Positions 9,280 to 20,423 of a stretch of 64,000 bases of DNA are shown in pieces. Source of the DNA: Adiantum capillus-veneris (Eukaryota > Streptophyta > Polypodiopsida > Polypodiales > Pteridaceae); contig CM043959.1 of NCBI GenBank assembly GCA_014529385.2, forward strand, positions 13,486,809 to 13,550,808, in the 5' to 3' direction. The notes below the pieces were generated by a model that saw only the letters and a list, made by a program, of their open reading frames with translations, was not told where the DNA came from and ran no database searches. A program made the position numbers and the translations under genes. Numbering within the stretch: the first letter of the stretch is position 1; the number at the start of each line of letters is the position of its first letter.

Positions 9280-11103
9280 ATGACCAAAACAGAGAGGAAA
9301 ACAGAGTACAATAAGCTAAAACAGACCCTCAAAGACATATGGACAACAGAAATGGAAATAGATGAGGACATGAATTCTGACAAGTGGGATGTGCCGTCCC
9401 ATTATAAGAAGTATACGATACAAGATAGAAAAATCATAGTGCAACAACCAATGAGAGAATTGAGGGAACCTGGTATATCATACGACGGTCCTGAAAAAGC
9501 CAAACGAATAGATCTAGCCGAGCCAGGAGAAGATCCAAAACCTGCATTTATTGCCACGGATCTTACTGAAGAAGAGGAAAAGCTTTTGTTAGCTACTCTA
9601 AAACAGTATAGAGATGTGTTTGCATGGTCATACAAAGATATTAAGGGGATGGATCCAAGTATCTGTCAACACACAATACCCCTTAAGAATGACGCCAAAG
9701 CAAGCAGACAACGTCCTTATACTTACAATGAGACGTTTACAAGGAAGATCAAGGAGGAGATAGACAAGCTGAAAGAGGTAGAGTTTATTTACAAAATTGA
9801 GCACACTGACTGGGTTTCAACGATTGTGGTGGTCCCAAAGAAAAATGGAATGTTGAGAGTATGCATGAATCTCAAGAAAGTAAACGCTGCTACAATTCGA
9901 GACAACTATCCCGTATCCACTACTGATCATGTAATAGAAAGAGTGGCAAGAAAAGAAGCTTATAGTTTCTTAGATGGCTTTTCAGGCTATAACCAACTCG
10001 CAATAAAGCCAGAGGATCAGCACAAAACGGATATTATAACTGAATGGGGCATTTTTGCATTCAGGGTAATGGCTTTTGGCTTAACGAATGCACCAGCCAC
10101 ATTTCAGAGGCTGATGGGTCATGCTTATAAAGAATATCTAAGACAGTTCTTAGAAATTTACATGGATGACTTGTGAGTTCACTCTCTTGTAAGATTGGAG
10201 CACATAGAGCACTTGACCAAAGTGTTCAAAAAATGCAGACTGTATTGGATTTGCCTGAATCTGGAGAAATGTGTCTTCATGGTAAGACATGCAAAATATT
10301 GGGATATATAGTGTCCAAAAATGGTATTTCGACAGACATGGAGAAGATCAGCGTAATTGTTGATCTACCACGACCACTAAAGGTAAAGGAGGTACATGCA
10401 TTTATGGGCCATTGTGGATATTATCGCAGATTTATCTACTCATACGCTATAATTGCGAAACCACTTTCCACGTTGATAACTAAATTTGAGTGGACAGATG
10501 AGTGCGAGAAAGCTTTTCAAACTTTGAAGCAAAGATTGATATCCGCTCCAATTTTGAAGGCTCCGGATTGGGAAAAGATATTCCACATCCACGTAGATGC
10601 ATCAGCATATGCTATAGGATGCGTACTTGCACAACCTGGAGAAAACAACATGGATTTTTCAATTAGTTACTCCAGTAGACAACTAAACAGTGCAGAGAAG
10701 AATTACACAACAACTAAAAGGGAGGGTTTGGGTATGATCTATGCTGTGAAAAAGTTTAGACATTACCTACTTTCCAATAAATTTGTATTCTTCGTTGATC
10801 ACCAAGCACTGCTTGTACTTGGTAAACAAACCTTGCAGTACGGGGCGGATTGTACGATGGTTCATCATACTGCTTGAGTTTGACTTTACGGTTGTAGTAA
10901 AAAAAGGAACTACACACCAAAGAGCGGATCATTTATCTAGAATGGTGCATGGAGAAAACCCTGTAGGAGTTGATGATGATTTGCGAGATGCATATCTCTT
11001 CAACATAGAAATGGTTCCAAGATTGAGTGAGGACATAATTCCTTTGTTGACTATTGGGTCATTGAAATTTGACAAGACAACCATCTACCATTGCATCATC
11101 TAG
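9280..11103 (+). pseudogene. pol: TE-1 reverse transcriptase and RNase H
   Basis: RT motifs are in order: FAWSYKDIKGMDP (residues 114-126 of the first open part), STIVVVPKKNGMLRVCMNLK, FLDGFSGYNQ holding the first catalytic Asp, FGLTNAPATFQRLM, and YMDD, after which TGA replaces the expected Cys codon (about 10,174). A frameshift near 10,280 leads to ILGYIVSKNGI and GHCGYYRRFI; RNase H follows with HIHVDASAYAIGCVLAQ, SRQLNSAEKNYTTTKREGL and VDHQALL. Another frameshift near 10,818 leads to GTTHQRADHLSR. FAWSYKD..GMDP and DGFSGYNQ favour the Tat/Athila side of Gypsy. The enzyme would copy element RNA to DNA; this copy is dead. Confidence 0.85.
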
Positions 11104-11440
11104 ATCATTGGTAATGCTGGTTGGAAGGCTATACAAACAGGCATCGGATCAAATCCTTAAGCTTTGTGTTGAATCAAGTGAACATGACTTGTATTTTAAC
11201 CAGTCTCATGTACAAACAACGGGGATTCACAATGGGCATGCACAAATGTATCAAAGATTGATGAGAATGAGTGTATATTGGCCAAAAATGCAACAAAGTG
11301 TTCATAAGCATATCAAATCATGAATTATCTGCACTTTTGAAAAGCTGATAGAACACGCGACTCTATTCAAATTATCTGTAGCACTCCGATGGAGTAACTA
11401 CATTGTAGAATACCTCACCACCGGAATACTGCATGAAGGG
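11069..11440 (+). pseudogene. Segment between RNase H and integrase with an H2C2-like stretch
   Basis: After RNase H a short frame (11,069-11,323) holds SHVQTTGIHNGHAQMYQRLM and VYWPKMQQSVHKHIKS, which resembles the zinc-binding head of a retroviral integrase (H..GH...YWP.M). The expected first Cys then falls at a TGA stop. A complete integrase zinc-binding head follows 250 bp later. This is either a decayed duplicate or an extra lineage domain; I cannot decide. Confidence 0.4.
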
Positions 11441-12580
11441 ATGAGTAGATCACGTATCAAAACGATCACGAAAGAGGCAGAAAACTATGTATTGATTGAG
11501 AACAATCTTTACAAGAGGAGAAAAGACAATCTATTGAGAATGTGTGCGACGGAAGAGGAATACGTTCCTATCTTAGAGCAAGCACATGGCGGACAAGCTG
11601 GAGGACATTTCTCAGCTGCTGATGACAAAACGGCCAAAGCAATTCTTATTGCTGGCATATGGTGGCCTACACTATTCATGGATGCTGAAGAGTTTGTGAA
11701 ACGATGTGATGATTGCCAGAGGACAAAGATTCCTAGAGCACAAGATGACATGCCCTTGAGGCCAATGATGGGGGCAAGAGCGTTTGCAAAATGGGGAATA
11801 GATTTTGTAGGACCAATTGCACCACCTCGATATAAAACGCAAGTTGAATACATTATTGTGGCAACAGATTATCTAACAAAGCGGGTTGAAGAGAAAGCAA
11901 CAACCAAAAATGATGCAAAAACGACAGCACAGTTTTTGTATGAGAACATTTTCACCAGGTATGGCTTACCAATAGAGATAGTGAGCGATAGAGGGACTCA
12001 CTTCGTCAATGAAGTGATCAAATTCCTATAGGATGAATTCATGGTAATTCATAAGAAGTCAAGAAAATTGTTAGCGAATCGAGAGCTGACTTGGACCAGA
12101 AGCTGCATTAGCTTTATGGGCATACAGAGTAGCATACAAAACCTCAATCGGAACGACTCCATTCAACATGGTTTATGGAATTCAAGCGATTTTGCCACTT
12201 GAATTTCTTATCCCAACACTTCGGGTAGCTAAAGAATTAGAATGGACAGTCCATGAATTATCCAATCAAATAGATATCCTGGAAAAACTGGATGAAAGTA
12301 GATTGAGAGCAGTTGCATCAATCTACGAGCAAAAACGAAAATTAAATCATTCTTTGATCAACATGTTATCAGCAAGGAATTTGCTACGAGGGATTATGTT
12401 TTAATGTATACCCTGAAACAAAATTCTCGAAAAATGAAAAAGCGAGGCAATGGACCCTATGTGATTCATGACATATCATCTAGCGGAGCCATTAATCTTG
12501 CGACATTAGAGGGAGAGGAGATGCCTAATTGGATTAGTGGCTGCAGATTAAAGAAGTACAACCTACCACTAACCTCATAG
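11441..12580 (+). pseudogene. TE-1 integrase
   Basis: The zinc-binding head is intact: HGGQAGGHFS, GIWWP, CDDCQRTK. The catalytic core has the first Asp in WGIDFVGPI and the second in IVSDRGTHF. After TAG at 12,029-12,031 the sequence jumps to a region matching the core end (ALWAYRVAYKTSIGTTPFNMVYGIQAILPLEF), with the stretch that should carry the catalytic Glu (the YHPQ.NGQ.E region) missing. The C-terminal part includes GNGPYVIHDISSSGAINL and LKKYNLPLTS, ending at TAG 12,578-12,580. It would insert the cDNA into the genome; the deletion removes part of the DDE active site. Confidence 0.8.
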
Positions 12581-13126
12581 ATGCTTGCCAAAATCCACGC
12601 TGCGAAGGAGCGCAAGAACAAAGCAAATGAGACAAAGGCTCAAGCACAGGAGGAGGCCAGAATTAGGATTTTAAAGCGGAAACAGAAATTACAACAACAA
12701 AGATTTTCTCAACCAGCAGATACGACTCAAATTCCTCTTTCTATAATTCACACTGACGAGCAATGGGAAATAGGAATCGATGTTCGCATCAATGTCAGAC
12801 TTTCGAATGGCAGATATCAATGAGCATTGATTGACATAGGGGTAAGAGTGAATGTGGTCAACTTCTCCACTTACAAGATGCTTACCGATGAACGCCTAGT
12901 GCAATCCACACGAGATTTACAAGCCGCAAACGGGGCAAAAATGCCAACATTGGGAATAGTAAACTTACCAATCAATATTGATGGAAATAGTTGTCCTCAT
13001 CAATTTCTCGTAAATGAAAGACAAAGGAATCATAGAATCACTATGTTTGGGAGTTCCATGGATGAGAACGTACAATGCAGTTACCGAATGGTAAGAACAT
13101 GCGCTGATGTACACACACAACTCTAA
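12581..13126 (+). pseudogene. Second retropepsin-like ORF after integrase
   Basis: It starts at the ATG right after the integrase stop. The first 45 residues are a Lys/Glu/Ala-rich helix, then WEIGIDVRINVRLSNGRYQ, a TGA at about 12,821, and ALIDIGVRVNVV...NGAKMPTLGIVNLPINIDG..PHQFLV. The layout matches a retropepsin fold, with ALIDIG where a protease has A(L/I)(L/I)D(T/S)G: the Asp is kept but the Thr/Ser is Ile. TE-B has a similar domain near its 3' end (55,190-55,520). TE-1 already has a normal protease before RT, so this is an extra domain. It may be a degenerate second protease or a substrate-binding relative. Confidence 0.55.
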
Positions 13127-14695
13127 CACGTACATGACTCCTTCGCCAAAACAGGTCACTGGTGACCGAGTATCCCCATCGACAAAAAGAAATCAGCTCA
13201 ATCAGCCGGAAACACTGAAAACGGCTGTTTGGAAAGTATGGATAAAGAAAACCGTTGTGTAGAAAAAACAGAGACACATTATGGCTGCCCAAGTCACAAC
13301 TCCAGACGACAGCAACACCATATCAAAGACTTTCATGAGCTAATCCAGATTGGAAATGGCAACCAAAGCTGGACACAATAAAAAATTCAGCGAAAAAGAT
13401 CGAACGGAGACCAAAAAGGCAACTCAGGAAGCCTGAACTAACAAAATGGAAATGGAAACCTAAGAAAATTCAGGAACCTACAATAAAATCTGCAAAAAAA
13501 AAGAAAAGAATACAAATGTGTTCCAAAAATAGTTGCCATAAAAAATCCAACAATCAAGGAGAGAGCAATTAAACTGCAAGCTCTTTTGTTCCATAAACTG
13601 CTAGCCTCGTCATCCAAAGCCACTGAAAATAACATTCAGTCGCCACATCTTGCACAACACTTTGTTACCCAATGCATTGTCTCAAACACGAGGATAGGGC
13701 CACATTACACGACCGTGCATAGACACAGATTTCCAAACCCATGCACATGCACACAACCTTCGTCTGGGACGACTCAGTTTAGGAAGGGGTCCAACGTGTA
13801 TATATGTACATAATGTGTGTGTTGTTTTCTTTTTCATTTTTAGAGTTCAATTTCGAACAAATTTGGTCAAAATCTGGCATTTTTTAGCGTTTTTATCATC
13901 CAACCGGCATAATAATGAGCTGTAATGACAAAATCTGGAGCATTGGGATGCGTCTAGTGAAAATATATGCTTAGGGGTGAGTATAATAATTTTTGGCTAA
14001 TTTTCGCCAGTTAATAAGTATTTTCAATTTATTTCGCTTAATTTTTGTTAATAAAACTTCAAAAATTAAAAATCTATTGCCCACAGTGTCGAAATCAAGT
14101 TCTGGAAGCAAACGCCGAAGTATCATGATAGGGTTATCAAGCATGGAAGATATGCAGCTAATCTGAAGACGCCGAATTTTAGCCCTAATGCCCATGACCA
14201 CATTTTCCCAGAATCGCATCAAACGGTGATACGACGCCAGAATGACGAACGGTTCGACCCACAGGTGGTATACAAATTATCTCGAGATCAAACGTAAGGA
14301 AAAACATCCCTATGTCACGAAAACCTCGGGAAGATATGGGTCAGGTAGGCCAAAAATCTAGCTCAGTGTTCAATTTCCATTCTGAGAGAGAAGAGGAGAG
14401 CTTCTTGACCTAGAGCGAGTTGCCATATTTCTACTCCGTACGGACGATCGGAGCTGGCATTTTACACCAGATTTCACAGGTATGTTCCTTGTCGAGTAAA
14501 GATCAAGTGTATTACACATGCAAACACGAAACATCGCACAAACGGGCGCATTGACCAAATCAAAGTCGGATTGAGTCGAATAGGTCAAGGGCCCTTAGAG
14601 GCATCATGACAAAACTTTTTCAGGGACAGAACACATCAATGTGCTCCCCACAATGTCAGGAGCAAAGCCATGTGATTAGATCTCAATTTGGTGGT

Positions 14696-14721
14696 GGTAC
14701 TACGATCGCGATCGGTGTACC
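14696..14721. repeat. Palindrome copy 6
   Basis: GGTAC arm, perfect CGATCGCGATCG core, GTACC arm; in the 3' region of TE-1. Confidence 0.9.
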
Positions 14722-14811
14722 CCACTGACCAAAATTGACGCAGAAATTGCAAAAAGCCTTCTCTCAACTTCGCCAACAACCTGCAGGGTCAAAAATCAAT
14801 GTGGGATCTAT

Positions 14812-14834
14812 GGTACGATCGCGATCGGTGCCCC
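14812..14834. repeat. Palindrome copy 7 (shortened arms)
   Basis: GGTACGATCGCGATCGGTGCCCC: the core is intact but the spacer between arm and core is lost. It lies 116 bp after copy 6. Confidence 0.85.
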
Positions 14835-15507
14835 AGTTTTAGATTTTAGAAATTTTGCCATGGCCTAGGCTTAGAACTCATGGAGGAGTACACTCCCTTG
14901 AATTTTCATAGGAAATGTACAAAGTTTGCGCATAGAATGGGCCAAAATTGTCAAATACACCCGAATCGGGAAATTTGACCTACAACTACCAAAATTCGAC
15001 TGAAAATTATGACGGATGGTTTGAAAGGCATACCCGTCCGACTAGGAGTCAACACCGTAGTCAGCACACGGAGATGACAATTTCAGTCTCGAGTGATCAC
15101 AAGGGAAGAATTTGGCCGAACTAATGTCAAAGACTAAAAGGCGACTTAGAGATGCCCAAATATCCTATTGGTATCCAAAGAATTCGTGAAAAATGCACAA
15201 GTCTAGAAAATCTCCAAAGACGGGGTAAAAAGTGCCTGATCAAGTAAGAATCAGACAGAGGAGTGGGCTGGTGATAGCAACACATCATGGAAGCAGTAAA
15301 AGCTCAAAAAATAACATCACCTAACTCCAAGCTCCAACCAGAATTCATCAGGAAAACCAAATATGGTTAGACTTAGAAAAATAAGCTCAAACAGTGAAAA
15401 ATTGCTCTAATTTGTTCATTTTAATTCCAAAACTTGAAAATAAATCATCAGTGGGCTAGGCAGGCATAGGGGACTAAAGCCATCTAGTTTTCACCCAAAA
15501 AAGCCCA

Positions 15508-15533
15508 GGTACTAGGATCGCGATCGGTGTACC
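15508..15533. repeat. Palindrome copy 8
   Basis: Equivalent of copy 1 in the 3' LTR; the first core base is changed (GGTACTAGGATCGCGATCGG). Confidence 0.88.
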
Positions 15534-15780
15534 TCAACATCAAATTTTGACCAAAACCTAATAGATCTCTTGTACACATCTTGTTCAAGTCACACATCAA
15601 GCTTAAAGCCAATTGGACATAAAAAACCCATGAAAAATCAAAGTCTAGTCCAAAACTCCCTTGTAACAAAAAATTGGGACTTATAAACTCAAAAGTGGTT
15701 GAAATAAAAGACAAAGTGGACCAAAATGACCCTCTAGCTATCAGCAAACCACTCATGTGATCAAATTTTATTTTGGCCTT

Positions 15781-15806
15781 TGTACTACGATCGCGATCGG
15801 TGTACC
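15781..15806. repeat. Palindrome copy 9
   Basis: Equivalent of copy 2 in the 3' LTR; perfect core. Confidence 0.9.
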
Positions 15807-16005
15807 TCAGGCCCAGATTTGGCTCAGATTTCAATCAGTTATAGCTCTAGTCTTCCTAGTCCCACTGGTGAAATATGGACAAGAATGGATGAGATTTGTT
15901 CAAGTTATGATCAGTTTTAACATTTGAACTGCTTTTTACTAAAAGTCTAAATGCTACTGGTTGCAAAAGGAAAATCCTAACAGCTTGTGATTCTAATGAC
16001 ACAGA

Positions 16006-17380
16006 ATGCCTCGCCAAAAGCAAGCAAGGTAGTGGATGGCAGCACCATATGAAGTGGATGAGCTCTCTACAAACGAAAAAGCTCACATCTCGGATGAAAC
16101 ACTAGCTCAGATCCTTGCTCACATTTTCATCGCAAAGTTTAGGGATGCTGATGGTGACATGGTAAAGACGACCATCATGCCATGGGAAATATGGAATCTC
16201 CACCGAAGGCCGGAGGTCACTGAAGCCATGCGGGCTATTCATTTGGAACAGTTTTTCAGATTGTAGCCATGGGGAATAGACTACATGAGGGCCCACGAAC
16301 TCATGAGCTCGATACAGTATGATGGGCAAGAGATGCTCACCGACAAGGATGGTTCAAAGGTGAAACTAAAGATCACAAAAGACATCATCAATGAAGCTTT
16401 GCACTTCCTTCTAGAGCAACACGACTTGCTGGCAAAGACCAAGTCACTGGACAACGAGAAGGCGTTTATCAAAGCAAAAGGAAACAAGTACAAGTATAGT
16501 GACATGATATACGGTGAGCTGGAGTTACCAATGAGATTGATCTCTCAACATTTCAGGGTACAAAAGCCTCCTTGCTACACCGAGCTGATCCTGCACATTG
16601 CAGTGGTCATGGATCTAGCAACAGCTAAAAACAGAACCATTCGATGCGATTATGGTTCTTACATCTTGGAAAGCTTGGTTGAAGCAAATTTGAAGGGGTC
16701 GGCAAAAAACAAAAGCTACATGAGAGCAGGGCCAATGCTAACAAGAATAGCATACCAAGCCAGTTCTCAAGCGGCCTTGATTCATAAAGCAAAGCTGATT
16801 GCTCACTCAGTAAGGACGACCAATAGCGCAACATTATCGCGCTCGGTCAAGGCATCCAACAAAAGCTCAAGTGATAAAGAAAAGACGGAGACTGAAGCGA
16901 GGGAAACTCTCAAGGGTCAAAAGACAAAGGACCATCTGAATTTGAAGAAAGTGAGGAGGAAGACACCACCAGACCACTTGGGAGAAGAAGAAGGGAAAGA
17001 AGTATAGTGCCGCAGTCCGAACTTCAAAAAGTATATGTAGAGGCCCAACAAAGAATTGAGGAAAGAAGGAAAAAGTTGCGGGCTGACAGAAAGGCAAGGG
17101 CTACTGCAACACAACTAACAGAAAAACGAAGGATCAAGAAGGAAAGACAAGCAAGAATAGAAGAGGCAGCTGGAATAGAGGCTGAAAAACAAAGGATAGC
17201 CACGGAACAAAAGGTTGCAGAAGTGGAGGTTTCTTCTCAATCCACTGAAGGAACAAAGGAGAAAGAAGTGGCTGAAGACACGAACCAGGCAGAGCAACTA
17301 AAGAAAGCTCAAAGAGAGAAGAATGTGGAAGCACGATAGGCGGCGGAATTGACTCACCAAAGAATGTGGAAGCACGACAG
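16006..17380 (+). pseudogene. Second copy of the LTR-borne ORF
   Basis: Same reading frame as at 699, starting MPRQKQAR at 16,006. It has TAG at about 16,030 and TAG at 16,264-16,266 (CAG in the other copy), but keeps the eight bases lost in the 5' copy, so the frame runs on through MRAHELMSSIQYDGQ to 17,007. A short deletion removes the residues after RIAYQA. The coiled-coil part continues in another frame at 17,007-17,339, then TAG and the truncation. The two copies are broken at different places, so the parent ORF was longer than either and intact when the element inserted. Confidence 0.7.
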
Positions 17381-18137
17381 GCTAGCCCACCATTGACGAG
17401 TCTATTTCTAGAAGTTCATAGCTACATGGCGTAGCTTGGAGCAATCCGTGAAGCCGTGATCTCCAAAGGCTGCATCAAATTGCTGGATGAAGGCCAATGC
17501 TTTGTCGGTAGCATTAAAGGTACCATCATAGGTGACAAAAGAGATACCGTTTCCTTCCTCTTTGAACTTCTTGATCTTTTGTGACCTTCGCCATGCCGGG
17601 TAAGATTTGCGATGTCCTCCCCTCTTGTATTCTCTAGGAGAATAGTCATAGCTTTTGTTGAACGAGGAGGAAGGTGAAGAAGAAGGAGAAGAGGGTGACC
17701 TCTTTCTTGCCCTTTTCTTCCTTTTTTTCCTCTCTTCCCTTTTGGAGTGACAAGGAGAAGGATTGTGTGTTGACCATTTCCTCTTGGGAGGAGTTGGTGA
17801 CCGTCTAGACTGTCGTCTTCGTGGAGACACATCTTCAAAGGAACTTAGGGATTCATTACTTTATTGCTCTTTGGATTTTTTCTTTTGTATTGGAGAGAGT
17901 GTTCTTTTGGAGGTCTCATCAAGAGGCCTTTTGAGCTCTCTCTCCTCTTCGAGAGGAAGAAATCCTATAAGCACGAAGTTGTTGAGTAACTTTGGTCTAC
18001 AAAGCAGGGTTGCCCATAGCTTGCTGCAACCTAGTAACAAGATAATTGGCAAACATGAGGGCATCATCATTAGCACCTTCATGTGCAAAATCAAAGTTAT
18101 CAATGTTCATTCTACTCTCTTGGTTATTGTCAGCCAT
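17381..18137 (-). pseudogene. gag: TE-C Gag N-terminal fragment (left copy)
   Basis: On the minus strand it starts MADNNQESRM at 18,137. A Gln/Leu stretch (YLVTRLQQAMG) follows, then a frameshift to a Lys/Glu-rich stretch, an Arg/Ser-rich tract (SPRRRQSRRSPTPPKRKW, RKRSPSSPSSSPSSS), and the start of a Gag domain (SYPAWRRSQKIKKF, VTYDGTFNATDKALAFIQQF). It is cut at 17,381 by the TE-1 junction. It is a near copy of 31,908-32,673. The basic Arg/Ser tract could bind RNA or act as a nuclear signal (inference). Confidence 0.7.
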
Positions 18138-18543
18138 GCTAATTAAACTTATGTATAGAATTACTTTGTGCTTTGGTACCCTCAAAACCTTAGTGGCTAC
18201 TCTTCTTTACCTTTGAAAATTAGCTCTCAAGCAGCCACACCCATGGTTTAGAAACTGTTGATTGCAAAGACTAGTAGAGAAGGTCTAACATTGCTCAATT
18301 GATTATGGTTCCTGTTGAGATCACTTGTAGCTCAATAATGGTAAAGCCAAAGGCAAGCCCAAAGAGGTTCCATTATTAAGACTATAGTTCCCAATCGTGT
18401 GCCTCGAACTAAGTCCTTCTCAACCAAGATAATAGATCCCTGTCCCACTTATCCTATTGCAATAAACAGGCCCAACCTTTCATGGACAACTTAAGGACCT
18501 CTCTTCTTAAGCAAGAAAGAGAAACCAATATCTCTGATACTAA
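18138..18543 (-). other. TE-C leader and degenerate PBS (left copy)
   Basis: Non-coding leader between Gag and LTR. At its right edge TCTCTGATACTAA is the reverse complement of a tRNA-iMet-type site with one change relative to the right copy. Confidence 0.6.
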
Positions 18544-20423
18544 TGTAATGGAAATGGCCTGTGAACTTTGAGAATAGTGGATTTAAGAGAATTAGAGAGA
18601 ACATTTTTGTGAGACTACTTTGAGAGCATAGAGGGTGAACTTAATTGATGGTAGCAACATAATCATAGTACTTGATTAGCTTGGCATGAATAATACTTTT
18701 GCAAGAGAGAGAGAGAGAGAGAGAGAGAGTTTAGAGAACTTGACAACAATTGAGGACCGGATTTATGTGCAGCCGGTCCCCCCTCCAATAGATTTTTGTA
18801 TTATAGATTCTCCCATCAAGAGATACATACAATGTTTGTATTCCTTGTGACCTAGGTGATGCAATGAAGATGGAAGGAAAGCTCATGCATCACAAGCATA
18901 ACATAGACTTTGTAAAAAGTGTTAACTATCCCCAACCTCAGTCCCAAGGCCTCAAACACCTTCAAAGGTGGGGAGAGCTAGCGGGGAATGAGGTAGGGAA
19001 GAGGAAGAAGAAACATTTATAGGAGAAAGAAATAGTTCCTCACTTATCATCACTCTTCTTGCTAGCATACATAATAGCATAGTAATGAAGATGGAGTAGA
19101 TGGAAAGCTTAAGCATTGAAGCATGGCTCTTGGTTGGATTTGCATTCCTTAGCCAAGAGTGTTGGTGTAGGCTCTCAACTTCTCAAGAAGGTTGGAGAAG
19201 GAGATGGAGTTCTTGCACTTCACCAAGTGAAGAATGAGAAAAAATCAGAGAGAGTGTGAGGGAGTATACGCCCCAAGCACACCCCATGCTTGCTTTGGTT
19301 GACCCCTGTTTGTAGCTGATGCTTGAAGCTCATTGGACTCCTCCAAGACTAGCGAATCACATGCTAGAGGCATATCAAGCAACAAGGGTAGGTTTTGGAC
19401 AAGTGTCCTTCTTTCCTCTTGGAGGGGGAGAGGCTGATAATTGCTTAGATAATTATTTAATTAATCCAAATGCTCATTGGATCCCTTTTAAGCCTATCCA
19501 ATAGGATTCAGGCACACCTTGAGGGCAACATGGTTAGGGGCTTGACATGTGTCCTTGCTGCGTCTTGAGGCTTGGATTTATCTTGTGTGTGTGTGTGTGT
19601 ATGGGTGTTCTCTCTCATCTCCCTAGATTTAGGGATCACTCCCTCCTTTGTAGGAATTTTATTGACTTTTGGAACACAAGCACCTTAGTCAACAAGCACG
19701 AGAAAGCACCTCAAGCTTGGGTAGTGTTCCCACAAGCACATCAAGCTCCCTAGTCGGCAAGCATGACAAGCACCTCAAGCATCTTAGTCAGCAAGCACGA
19801 CAAGAACCTCAAGCATCTTAGTCAGCAAGCACAACAAGCACCTTAAGCTTGGGCCAGGCTCCCACATCAAGCACAATCCTAGCTTACCTAAGATCAAAGG
19901 ACTTTTAACACTAACTTTGGAGGTCTTCAATGAATTTAACCCTAAGGTATTTAAGCTCCATTGGCTAGCCTTGCTCTTTGACACACAACCTCTCATTTGG
20001 ACCCCTTTACCCTTGGCCCCGTATTGAGATAGATTTGTAAGCACATGTCTATATTCTAGCCCTTGTTCCTGTTTATTCTCCCGCATTAAATGATCAATTT
20101 ACTATGAGAAAATCATTTGGATTGGTTAGTTATTAGATGTCATGACATTAGCCCTAGCTTACCTAAGGTCAAATGACTTTTAACACTAAGTTTTGGATGT
20201 CTTCAATGAAGCTAACCCTAAGGTATTTAAGCTCCATTTGCTAGCCTTGCTCTTTGACAAAACATCTCTCATTTGGACCCCTTTACCATTGGCCCCTTGT
20301 TGAGATAGATTTGTAAGCACATGTATATATTCTAACCCTTGTTCCCATTTATTCTCCCACATTAAATGATCGGTTTAGTATGAGAAAATCATTTGGGTTG
20401 GTTAGATATTATATTCTACGACA
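18544..20423 (-). mobile_element. TE-C LTR (left copy)
   Basis: On the plus strand it runs from TGTAATGG beside the reverse-complement PBS to ...CTACGACA, where TE-D sequence starts, so it is read as the TE-C 5' LTR on the minus strand. It holds (GA)n at 18,704-18,729, (GT)n at 19,584-19,600, AGCACGACAAGCACCTCAAG-type minirepeats at 19,674-19,865, and a 275-bp tandem duplication (19,878-20,152 and 20,153-20,423) absent from the right copy. Confidence 0.6.

Larger units (their letters stand above)
13127..15307 (+). other. TE-1 3' non-coding region, probably including the start of the 3' LTR
   Basis: No coding sequence is supported. It holds purine-rich stretches (13,783-13,789 and 14,385-14,400) that could be polypurine tracts and two palindrome copies (14,696-14,721 and 14,812-14,834). 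The 3' LTR must begin somewhere in this interval, but its TG start cannot be fixed because the matching part of the 5' LTR is outside the window. Confidence 0.5.
15308..17380 (+). mobile_element. TE-1 3' LTR, truncated
   Basis: It matches the window start through to about base 2090, including both palindromes at 15,508 and 15,781 and the LTR ORF. It breaks off at 17,380. Just before the break the words GAATGTGGAAGCACGA occur twice about 40 bp apart, a small local duplication at the breakpoint, after which minus-strand TE-C sequence begins (GCTAGCCCACC). The distal part of the LTR, including TATA and U5, is absent. Confidence 0.75.

Noticed and set aside
201..15806. CRISPR-like reading of the repeated palindromes
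   Set aside because: Spacing is irregular (from 116 bp to many kb), there are no uniform spacers, no cas genes, and the context is a plant retrotransposon.
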